A stretch of 64,000 bases of DNA from NCBI RefSeq assembly GCF_019930585.1, contig NZ_CP082839.1, positions 434,001 to 498,000 of the forward strand, given 5' to 3'. The DNA is from Sphingomonas nostoxanthinifaciens (GTDB taxonomy: Bacteria; Pseudomonadota; Alphaproteobacteria; Sphingomonadales; Sphingomonadaceae). Under the pieces are notes generated by a model that was not told the DNA's origin, did no database searches, and worked only from the letters and a program-made list of their open reading frames with translations. Positions within the stretch are counted from its first letter, which is position 1. Each line of letters begins with the position of its first letter. Below, in pieces: positions 39,514 to 48,675 of the stretch. Made by a program: the position numbers and the translations under genes.

Positions 39514-39609
39514 TTATACGAAGCGCACCACTTCGCGTGCGACCAGGGCGACGAGCGCCAGGCAGGCGATCAGCTCCAGAAATTCCACCAGCAGCAGACG
39601 TTGCGGCAT
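39514..39609 (-). CDS. Putative 31-residue single-pass membrane peptide
   Basis: An ATG at 39609 is preceded by GAGAGG at about 6 bases. The frame encodes MPQRLLLVEFLELIACLA, then LVALVAREVVRFV and a TAA: one hydrophobic helix with basic ends. It lies between tRNA-Met and the IS element. Many bacterial membrane peptides look like this, but such a short ORF may be chance. Confidence 0.5.
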   Translation of the reverse strand: MPQRLLLVEFLELIACLALVALVAREVVRFV

Positions 39610-39661
39610 GACACCTCTCTCCCATTTTTTGGAGAGACGCCCTGCGGATGGTTAAGGCACA

Positions 39662-40428
39662 CTAGGCCGTAGACTCATAAGCGCGTAGCCACAGTCGCAT
39701 TGAAGCGAGCTGAACCATAGCGAGGAAGTTTGCGGCGAGCTTGTCGTAACGAGTGGCGATGCGCCGGAAGTGCTTCAGTTTGCTGAAGAAGCGCTCGACC
39801 AGATTGCGCTCGCGATAGAGCTGCTTGCTGAAGCATGGTTTCCATTTGCGATTGGATTTGGCCGGGATGTTGGGCACTGCGCCTTGGGCCTCGATAAGGC
39901 CGCGGATGCCATCGGCATCATAAGCTTTGTCCGCGAGTACGATGGTTCGCGGACCGAGACGGTCGAGCAGGTGATACGCGGCGGGGCTGTCATGCGCCTG
40001 CCCGGCGGTCAGGCCGAGCCGGATTGGGAGCCCTTGCGCGTCGACGACTGCGTGGATTTTGGTCGTGAGGCCGCCCCGTGAGCGACCGAGACAATGATCT
40101 GGATCCCCCTTTTTGCCGTCGCGGCCTGCTGGTGGGCGCGAACGGAGGTGCTGTCGATCATCTGGATGTTGCCGTCATGTGCGGCGGTGATGGCGTCCAT
40201 CATTCGATCCCACACGCCCGCCTTCCGCCATCGCACGAAGCGGTTGTAGCAAGTCGTGCGAGGGCCGTAGCGCTCGGGCAGGTCACGCCACGGCGCACCG
40301 GATCGCAGCACCCAGAAGATGCCATTTAGCACGCGCCGGTCATCTACGCGCGGCACGCCTCGCGGTTTGTTGGGCAGCAGCGGCTCGATCACTCGCCACT
40401 CGAAGTCTGTCAGATCATATCGGCTCAT
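39662..40428 (-). CDS. IS5-family (IS427 group) transposase, two ORFs joined by -1 frameshift
   Basis: DDE transposase read from two frames. OrfA (40428-40009) opens with SRYDLTDFEWRVIEPLLPN and holds the first catalytic Asp (IQMIDSTSVRAHQ). At the AAAAAGGGGG run (40114-40105) a -1 shift leads into orfB, which gives the second Asp (VLADKAYDADG) and the YRERNLVERFFSKLK motif with the catalytic Glu, and ends at 39662. Total length and both halves look intact, so the element may be active. The stop codon uses the CTAG flank. Confidence 0.9.
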
Positions 40429-40486
40429 GCCGAAGCTGAATCACAATCTGGCTCGGCGTGAAAGCGGGTCGGCGGCTCCGCCGGCA
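39666..40486. mobile_element. IS5-family insertion sequence, approximate limits
   Basis: A single transposase fills the element. CTAG occurs on both sides (39662-39665 and 40487-40490), within CACTAG each time, and could be the target duplication. That gives 821 bases, normal for the IS427 group. Terminal inverted repeats are not obvious to my eye, so the exact ends, especially the right one, remain uncertain. Confidence 0.6.
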
Positions 40487-40526
40487 CTAGCTTTTTCCGG
40501 TGTAGCTCATGAGGTAAGATCTGCGG

Positions 40527-40754
40527 ATGGACACCCGATCGCGCACGCTGCCTGCTCATATCAGCGACAAAGTTCGTGAAATGCCAGAGACCTCTTATGG
40601 CAGCACCCGCGTGATCGTGACGCTCGATGACGGCAGTCGCGTCCGTGATGTCCATGTCGCTTGGGCAACGGAAGTGGTCAGGGTCGGCCAGCAGGATGAT
40701 ATTACGTTTGATGCCTCACGGGTCGTAAACATCGAACTTCAAAGCCCCGCGTAG
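40527..40754 (+). CDS. Small hypothetical protein
   Basis: 75 residues from ATG 40527. The second part (SYGSTRVIVTLDDGSRVRDV, then HVAWATEVVRVGQQDDITFD) predicts a small beta-barrel-like domain. GAGG lies about 12 bases upstream; a start at 40581 is also possible. Not recognised as a known family. It lies between the IS element and an SGNH hydrolase. Confidence 0.6.
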   Translation: MDTRSRTLPAHISDKVREMPETSYGSTRVIVTLDDGSRVRDVHVAWATEVVRVGQQDDITFDASRVVNIELQSPA

Positions 40755-40799
40755 ATCACCCTTTTATGGGTTCACGACCTAGTCGATTGACGGCACCGT

Positions 40800-41402
40800 T
40801 CATGCGGACTGCGTTGCTGCTGCGGCCTTCCGTATGGCCGCCTCAGCGTGCCCCCGCATCGCGCGATAGCCTGCCGACGTGAGGTGAATCCCGTCGGTGG
40901 TGTATTGGCGTTTCAACGCGCCGGAACGCGCCAGCGCGCGGGCATAATCTACATGGATCACGCCGAAGGCACGAGCATGCCTCTCGATCCCGTCCCGCAA
41001 CGCAGGAAAGAAATCAGGATATTCGAACATCTGCTCGGCCTGGGCACCGATCGGCGGCGGCGCAGCGAGCACCACGGCGATACGGTTCGCCCGTGCTAGC
41101 TGGATCATCGCCCCGATATTCGCGATCGACGTGGCGGCGCCGGCACCTGGCATTCCACGCCAGAGGTCGTTCGTTCCGCCCATGATGTGCACCACTCGCG
41201 GTCGCGCGGCCAGAACATCGGCCGAAAAGCGCGCGAGCATCTGCGCCGTGGTGTCGCCCGAAACGCCTTTGTTGATCCAGCCGGGTCGAAACCAGCGGGG
41301 GGCGACGGCGCTCCAGAATGCGGTGATCGAGTCGCCGATGAAAACCGTTCGAGGTTGGTCGTCGCGATATCTCGACCACGGGAATAGGTTTGCCAGAGCC
41401 AT
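40800..41402 (-). CDS. SGNH/GDSL-family hydrolase
   Basis: 200 residues. The family blocks are clear: VFIGDSIT (Ser nucleophile), NKGVSGDTTAQML (Gly), MGGTNDLWRG (Asn) and TTDGIHLTSAGY (Asp/His). No signal peptide is evident. Such enzymes hydrolyse esters, often on lipids, or sugar acetyl groups. Substrate unknown. The gene converges on the small hypothetical protein with a 45-base gap. Confidence 0.88.
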   Translation of the reverse strand: MALANLFPWSRYRDDQPRTVFIGDSITAFWSAVAPRWFRPGWINKGVSGDTTAQMLARFSADVLAARPRVVHIMGGTNDLWRGMPGAGAATSIANIGAMIQLARANRIAVVLAAPPPIGAQAEQMFEYPDFFPALRDGIERHARAFGVIHVDYARALARSGALKRQYTTDGIHLTSAGYRAMRGHAEAAIRKAAAATQSA

Positions 41403-41636
41403 GCGTTGCGCAACGGCCTTACGCCGGCATTGGCGCCATAGCCATCCCGAGGATCCGCGGTACTTGCCTCATGGCGCACGTTTGTTGCGCCGGCATATGG
41501 CGCGCGAATGGTTGCCGAAAGGCCGCACATGGCGGGGCACACTATTTCTTGTCCGCAATGTCCGTTGGCAGCCGTCGCGCGGCTGATAAGCTGACCATGA
41601 ATCGGGAGGGGAAGCCCGGCGCGAGGAGGAATGGGC

Positions 41637-42554
41637 ATGAACCTGCGTCAGATCGAGGTCTTTCACGCCGTCTATAAAGCCGGCTCGATCAGTGCGGCAT
41701 CGCGGCTGCTCAACGTCTCGCAGCCGTCGGTCAGCAAGGTCGTGAAGCATGCCGAGACGCGACTGGGCTTCTCGCTGTTCCAACTGGTGCGCGGGCGCCT
41801 TGTGCCGACCGACGAGGCGCACCTCCTGTTCCGCGACGTCGAGGATTTGCACGAGCGGATCGACATCTTCCAGCGGACGGCGCGCAACCTGCGCACCTCG
41901 GTGGAAGGGTGCATCCGGCTCGGCGTGTTGCCCTCGCTCGCGCTGTCGGTGACGCCGGCGGCGATCGCGCGCTTCCGTCACATCGCGCCGCGCGTCACCT
42001 TCGAGGTGCATGCCGTCCATCATGACAGCTTTCGCGAGGCGCTGGGTTCGCGCGAGTGCGACATCGTCATCGGCCATCACCTGTTCCGCGATCCCGCGCT
42101 CGCGTCGGTGCCGATGGGGCAGGGCAGCGTCGGCGTGCTGTTCCGGCGCGACGCGCTGCCCGAAGCCGGGGCGACGGTCGACCTGGATATGCTGCGCGAC
42201 AAGGAGGTGATCAGCTTCGCACCCGGCGTCGCCATCGCCGATCTGGTCGGGCCGGCAGCCTATCCCTTCACCGCCGAGCTGCGCCGGTCGATCGTGGTGC
42301 GCTCGGTCTATATCGCCGCGGCGATGGCACGCGAGGGCGCGGGCATCGCGATCGTCGACGAATTCACCGCGCGCGGTTTCGTCTCGTCCGATCTGTGCTT
42401 CCGCCCGCTCGCGCCCGCGGTCACCTTCCAGCTGGAGGCGCTCCATCTCGCCGAGCATCCGTTGTCGCGCGTCGCGCGCGGTTTCCTGGATGCCAAGAGG
42501 GCGATGCTGAGCGAGCCGATCGCGGGCATCGGGGAGGCGACACCCTTGCCCTGA
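41637..42554 (+). CDS. LysR-family transcriptional regulator
   Basis: 305 residues. The N-terminal helix-turn-helix reads IEVFHAVYKAGSISAASRLL then SQPSVSKVVKHAE; the rest is a periplasmic-binding-protein-like effector domain. ATG 41637 has AGGAGGA about 7 bases upstream and is preferred to 41631. It is the first gene of the plus-strand block running to 51.5 kb, and probably controls the M20 amidohydrolase and the genes after it. Confidence 0.92.
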   Translation: MNLRQIEVFHAVYKAGSISAASRLLNVSQPSVSKVVKHAETRLGFSLFQLVRGRLVPTDEAHLLFRDVEDLHERIDIFQRTARNLRTSVEGCIRLGVLPSLALSVTPAAIARFRHIAPRVTFEVHAVHHDSFREALGSRECDIVIGHHLFRDPALASVPMGQGSVGVLFRRDALPEAGATVDLDMLRDKEVISFAPGVAIADLVGPAAYPFTAELRRSIVVRSVYIAAAMAREGAGIAIVDEFTARGFVSSDLCFRPLAPAVTFQLEALHLAEHPLSRVARGFLDAKRAMLSEPIAGIGEATPLP

Positions 42555-42647
42555 GGCTATGGGGCGCGATCAATATGGAATAGCCGCGCCGCTTGTCCGC
42601 CTGCGCGGGGCGCGCCTAGCATCGCCCGACGGTGATGGGGCGATGCG

Positions 42648-44105
<1,458 letters not shown>

Positions 44106-44120
44106 CCAAGGAATGATTGC

Positions 44121-45122
44121 ATGAACCTCGCCCGTTTCCCGCGCCGCCGCTACACACCGAACGCCACCGCCATCGAGCCGATGTCGCATCTTTCGGCGGC
44201 ACTCGGCGGCGCGCGCCTGTTCATCAAGCGCGACGACCAGCTCGGCCTGACCGCCGGCGGCAACAAGACGCGCAAGCTGGAATTCCTCGTCGCCGAGGCG
44301 TTGGCGCAGGGCGCCGATACATTGGTCACGGTGGGGGCGGTCCAGTCGAACCATTGCCGGCTGACCGCGGCGGCGGCGGTGCGCGAGGGGCTGAAGTGCC
44401 GCCTCGTGCTCGAACAGCGCGTCCCCGGCAGCTACGATCCCGCCGCGTCGGGCAACAATTTCCTGTTCGATCTGCTCGGCGTCGAGAGTGTCACCGTGGT
44501 CGATGCCGGCACCGATCTCGCCGCCGCGATGAACCGGGTGAAGGACGACCTCGCCGCCGAGGGGCGCAAGGGCTATGTCATTCCCGGTGGCGGCTCGAAC
44601 CCGCTCGGCGCGCTCGGCTACGTGTCGTGCGCCGAAGAGATTTTGCAGCAGACGTTCGACATGGGCCTTTCGCTCGATCGCATCGTCGTCGCCAGCGGCT
44701 CGGCCGGCACCCATTCCGGGCTGGTGACGGGGCTGCTCGGCAACAGCGCGGGCATTCCCGTCACCGGCATCAACGTGCGCCGTCCGCGCGCGGAGCAGGA
44801 AGGCAATGTCCACGCGCTCGCCGAAGCCACCGCATCGTTCGTCGGATCGTCGGTGCCCGTGCCGCGCGATGCGATCGTCTGCCGCGACGAGTGGGTCGGG
44901 CCGGGCTACTCGCTGCCGACGCCCGAAATGGTCGAGGCGGTGCGCCTGTTCGCACGTACGGAGGGCGTGCTGCTCGATCCGGTCTATACCGGCAAGGCGG
45001 CGGCGGGGCTGATCGGCCTCGTCCGTTCGGGCGAGATTGCGCGCGACGAGACGGTGCTGTTCGTCCACACCGGCGGCGCGCCCGCGCTCTACGCCTATCA
45101 GCCGGTGCTGAGCGCGGTCTGA
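44121..45122 (+). CDS. D-cysteine desulfhydrase / ACC deaminase family PLP enzyme
   Basis: 333 residues. The PLP lysine is in GLTAGGNKTRKLEFL and the substrate loop in VQSNHCRLTAAAA. A glycine-rich phosphate loop follows (SGSAGTHSGLVTGLL). The motifs fit D-cysteine desulfhydrase, which yields pyruvate, sulfide and ammonia, better than ACC deaminase. It could also act on other D-amino acids with a leaving group. The stop overlaps the racemase ATG (TGATG). Confidence 0.85.
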   Translation: MNLARFPRRRYTPNATAIEPMSHLSAALGGARLFIKRDDQLGLTAGGNKTRKLEFLVAEALAQGADTLVTVGAVQSNHCRLTAAAAVREGLKCRLVLEQRVPGSYDPAASGNNFLFDLLGVESVTVVDAGTDLAAAMNRVKDDLAAEGRKGYVIPGGGSNPLGALGYVSCAEEILQQTFDMGLSLDRIVVASGSAGTHSGLVTGLLGNSAGIPVTGINVRRPRAEQEGNVHALAEATASFVGSSVPVPRDAIVCRDEWVGPGYSLPTPEMVEAVRLFARTEGVLLDPVYTGKAAAGLIGLVRSGEIARDETVLFVHTGGAPALYAYQPVLSAV

Positions 45123-45850
45123 TGGACGCGCGCATCGTTGGCGTGCTGGGCGGGATGGGCCCGGCGGCGACGATCGACTTCATGGCGAAGGTGCTGCGCC
45201 ACTCACAGGCGGCGCGCGGGCCGGGCAGCCGCGAGCAGGAGGATGTGCGGCTGCTGGTCGACAGCAACCCGGCCGTGCCCGATCGCAATGCGGCGGTGGC
45301 GGGCACCGGCCCGTCGCCCGGCCCGGCGCTCGCCGCCATGGCGCAGGGGCTCGCCGGCGGCGGTGCGGCATTCCTGGTGATGCCGTGCAACGCCGCCCAT
45401 GCCTTTGCCGATGCGATCGTCGCGGCGACCCCACTGCCCTTCGTCAGCCTGATCGCCGAGACCGCGCAGGCGATCCGCGCCGATTTTCCCGCGATCGAGC
45501 GGGTGGGCGTGCTCGCGGTCGATGCCACCGCGCGCGCGCGTCTCTACGAGCAGGCGCTCGAGCCGCTCGGCATCGCACCGATCGTTCCGGAAGGGGCGGC
45601 GCGCGCGCGCTTCATGGAGACCGTCTGGCGCATCAAGGCCGGCGATACGGGCGATGCGACGCGCGCCGCCATGCGCGCCTCCGCGGAGGCGCTGATCGCC
45701 GACGGGGCGCAACTGATCGTCGCCGGCTGTACCGAGGTGCCGCTGGCACTTGGACCCGGCGACCTCGCGGTGCCGTTCCTCGACGCGACCGATATCCTTG
45801 CGCGGCGCACGGTCGCCTATGCGCGGGGCGAGGCGCTCCCGGCGCGCTGA
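45122..45850 (+). CDS. Aspartate/glutamate racemase family protein
   Basis: 242 residues. Both catalytic cysteines are present: VMPCNAAHAF (about 85) and IVAGCTEVPL (about 202). The opening VGVLGGMGPAATIDFM and the SNPAVPDRN segment are typical of the YgeA-type, broad-range racemases. It interconverts D- and L-amino acids in the cytoplasm and is translationally coupled to the desulfhydrase-like gene. Confidence 0.92.
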   Translation: MDARIVGVLGGMGPAATIDFMAKVLRHSQAARGPGSREQEDVRLLVDSNPAVPDRNAAVAGTGPSPGPALAAMAQGLAGGGAAFLVMPCNAAHAFADAIVAATPLPFVSLIAETAQAIRADFPAIERVGVLAVDATARARLYEQALEPLGIAPIVPEGAARARFMETVWRIKAGDTGDATRAAMRASAEALIADGAQLIVAGCTEVPLALGPGDLAVPFLDATDILARRTVAYARGEALPAR

Positions 45851-46156
45851 AGGACGGCCTTCGGACCACTTTGTAAAGGCGCACGGACGCGATCGGTGTC
45901 GGCGGATTGCCGGGGCCGCCCTGTGTCTTGGGCGATGCGCGAGATCATAACCTGAAGCTATGGCCTGCCGAAACCTTGGAAAGGCTTCGCTGTCGTAAAT
46001 GTGAAGCATCGCGCGATGCGCCATGCCTATAGTCCCGCTGGGAGAGGAGCTGTCGCAGCTGACAAGGCCGCAGCTTCCGCAAGATCCGCGAAGAAGGCGC
46101 GCAAGCGCACGAATAGATGCGGGCGTCAAGGAGGACTGGGCCAAAAGGGGAAAGAA
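45851..46156 (+). promoter_or_regulatory. 306-base leader of the TonB receptor, with a 14-base palindrome
   Basis: No gene is supported here. A perfect palindrome, GCATCGCGCGATGC, lies at 46006-46019, and a ribosome-binding stretch AGGGGAAAG precedes the receptor ATG. The gap suggests that the receptor has its own promoter. Confidence 0.4.
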
Positions 46157-48562
46157 ATGCGCGATCTCACTCGTCTTCTGTTCGTGTCTGCGTCCATATT
46201 ATCCCTGTCTTCTCCGGCCTTTGCGCAGAGCGGCCCGCCCGCTTCGGCCGACACGTCGACGTCGGGTGCCGGCCCGGCCGAGCTGGGCGCGTCCGACATC
46301 AACAATGGCGAGATCGTCGTCACCGCGACCAAGCGCGCGACCACCGTGCAGAACACGCCGATCTCGATCACCGCGCTCACCGACAAGTCGCTGCAGAATC
46401 TCGGCGCGACCCAGCTGTCACAGTTCGTGGCGCAGGTGCCGGGCCTGAACCTGGTCCAGAGCGATTCCGGCCGCCAGCGCATCTCGATCCGCGGCATCCA
46501 GACGGCGGGCGAAAGCACCGTCGGCCTCTATTATGGCGAGACCCCGCTGACCGGCCCGTCGGGCACCAGCTCGGATCCGTCGGGCACCACGCCCAACCTC
46601 AACCTGTTCGACGTGCAGCGTGTCGAGGTGCTGCGCGGGCCGCAGGGCACGCTTTACGGCTCGGGCTCGATGGGCGGCACGCTGCGCGTGATCTTCAAGG
46701 ATCCGAACCTCACCAAGTTCGAGGGCGCGAGCGAATTGCAGGCCGAGGGCACGCAGCATGGCGGCTTCGGCTATTTCGTGAAGGGGATGGTCAACGCCCC
46801 GCTGGTGGATGGCGTGCTGGCGGGCCGCCTCGTCCTCTACCGCCAGCAGGATGCCGGCTACACCGACGATCCGGTGATCGGGAAGACCGACCTCAATCGC
46901 AACGTGCTGCAGGGCGGCCGTGCGATGCTGGAATTCAAGCCGAGCACGAACCTGCAGATCAACGCCACCGCGATTTTGCAGACGCAGCGTTATGGCGGCA
47001 CGTCGCAGTGGACGCCGAGCGCGGGCGACTATGTCTCGCTTCAGAAGATCGCCTCGCCAGCCTATGACAAGCTGCAGGTGTACAATCTCGACAGCAAGCT
47101 GGACATCGGCTTCGGCACGCTGACGATGGCGAACAGCTATTATCGCTGGAACATCCAGCAGACGAACGACAATTCCGACAATTACGCCAGCGTCGCCAAA
47201 TCGAATGCTTATTGCGGCCTGTACCAGAACACCTTCTCCGGATCGCTTCTGCAGAAGACGAGTCCGGGCAACACCTCCGCCGCCGCCCGCTGCACGACCG
47301 CGGTCGGCGGGGTCAGCTCGGCGCAGCAGCTGGCCGACTATGCCTCTTACGCCGCGTCGCTGCAGCCGATCGGCGCTTACCAGCCGCGCTTCGTGCGCAA
47401 CTTCACCAACGAGCTGCGCCTGAGCTCGAACAGCCGCGGCCCGCTGATCTACACGTTCGGCATCTTCCGCGAGGATCGGCGCGACCGCGTCGACACGCTG
47501 GTTTTCCCCGGCATCGCCGGCACCGGCGAGATGCGCCAGCCCGTCACCGATCTCGGCTCGCGCTTCGTCCGCGATCTCGTCACGCAGACGGCGGAGTTCG
47601 GCGAGGTCAGCTACAAATTGTTCAACAGCCGCCTCGAGCTGACGGCGGGTGCGCGTCACTACCACTATGACAAGACCGTGGGCGGCGCGAACCTCGGCTA
47701 CAATTATTTCAACGGCCAGACGCCGAGCCCCTACAGCGAGATCAAGGCCAAGGCCGACGGTTTCGTGAAGAAATTCAACGCCGATTTCCACGTCACCAAG
47801 GACATCATGGTCTATGCCACCGCCTCGCAGGGCTTCCGGCCCGGCGGCGCGAACCTGACGCCCGGCGTGCCCGCGGCGAACGTCACCTATTCGCCGGACA
47901 CGCTGTGGAACTATGAAGGCGGCGTGAAGACGCAATTCTTCGATCGCAAGGTGACCTTCAACGTCGACGGCTATCGCATCGACTGGAGCAACCTGCAGAC
48001 TTCGGTGCGCTCGACCGCCGGCAACTTCTCCTTCCTCGCCAATGTCGGCGGCGCGCGCGTTTACGGTGCCGAGGTCGAGGCGAGCGTCACGCCGCTCAAG
48101 GGTCTGCTGTTCAACGCGACGTTCAACTACAACCACGCTTACCTGACCGCCGACCAGATCCTGAACGTCACGGATGCCGGCGCGGGCATCCCGCCGTCGG
48201 CGTCGGGCCGCAAGGGCGATCTGCTGCCCAACGTGCCGAAGATGACCGCCTCGGCCGGCGCGGAATATGATTGGCCGCTCTTCGGCGAGTTCGACGGCCT
48301 CGTCCGGCTGGATTACACCTACACCGGGCGGATGCAGTCGACGCTCCACCTCACCGACGCCGCCTATCGCGTCTATGGCAGCTACAGCCTGTTCAACGCC
48401 CGCGTCGGCATCCAGAAGGGCAATGTCGGCGTGTTCCTCTACTGCAGCAACCTGTTTGACAAGATCGGCATCAACGTCATCAGCGCGGTCACCGGCGTGC
48501 CGGATTATTATTCCACGACGCGGCCGCGCACGGTGGGCATGAACGTGCGCACCAGCTTCTGA
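46157..48562 (+). CDS. TonB-dependent outer-membrane receptor
   Basis: 801 residues. Signal peptide to about FAQ (residue 24), a TonB-box-like EIVVTATKRAT (about 54), the plug domain (VSIRGI-type SIRGIQTAG, VEVLRGPQGTLYGSGSMGG) and a 22-strand barrel ending in an aromatic F after GMNVRTS. It takes up a bulky nutrient through the outer membrane with TonB energy. The type resembles the many sphingomonad receptors for sugars, peptides or aromatics. Its place between the racemase and an M14 peptidase suggests a peptide- or amide-containing ligand. Confidence 0.93.
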   Translation: MRDLTRLLFVSASILSLSSPAFAQSGPPASADTSTSGAGPAELGASDINNGEIVVTATKRATTVQNTPISITALTDKSLQNLGATQLSQFVAQVPGLNLVQSDSGRQRISIRGIQTAGESTVGLYYGETPLTGPSGTSSDPSGTTPNLNLFDVQRVEVLRGPQGTLYGSGSMGGTLRVIFKDPNLTKFEGASELQAEGTQHGGFGYFVKGMVNAPLVDGVLAGRLVLYRQQDAGYTDDPVIGKTDLNRNVLQGGRAMLEFKPSTNLQINATAILQTQRYGGTSQWTPSAGDYVSLQKIASPAYDKLQVYNLDSKLDIGFGTLTMANSYYRWNIQQTNDNSDNYASVAKSNAYCGLYQNTFSGSLLQKTSPGNTSAAARCTTAVGGVSSAQQLADYASYAASLQPIGAYQPRFVRNFTNELRLSSNSRGPLIYTFGIFREDRRDRVDTLVFPGIAGTGEMRQPVTDLGSRFVRDLVTQTAEFGEVSYKLFNSRLELTAGARHYHYDKTVGGANLGYNYFNGQTPSPYSEIKAKADGFVKKFNADFHVTKDIMVYATASQGFRPGGANLTPGVPAANVTYSPDTLWNYEGGVKTQFFDRKVTFNVDGYRIDWSNLQTSVRSTAGNFSFLANVGGARVYGAEVEASVTPLKGLLFNATFNYNHAYLTADQILNVTDAGAGIPPSASGRKGDLLPNVPKMTASAGAEYDWPLFGEFDGLVRLDYTYTGRMQSTLHLTDAAYRVYGSYSLFNARVGIQKGNVGVFLYCSNLFDKIGINVISAVTGVPDYYSTTRPRTVGMNVRTSF

Positions 48563-48675
48563 ACCCCCCGGAATGCAGGCGGGGCGGTATCGGATATGCC
48601 GCTCCGTCTGTGTTTCCGCTGTATCGCTTGCCTTCATGGAATGTGGCCGCCCCCGCGGCCTTGGGAAAGGGACGG

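Noticed and set aside
39369..40490. A genomic island integrated at tRNA-Met
   Set aside because: No integrase gene or repeat of the tRNA 3' end is seen; only an IS element with its own transposase lies nearby.
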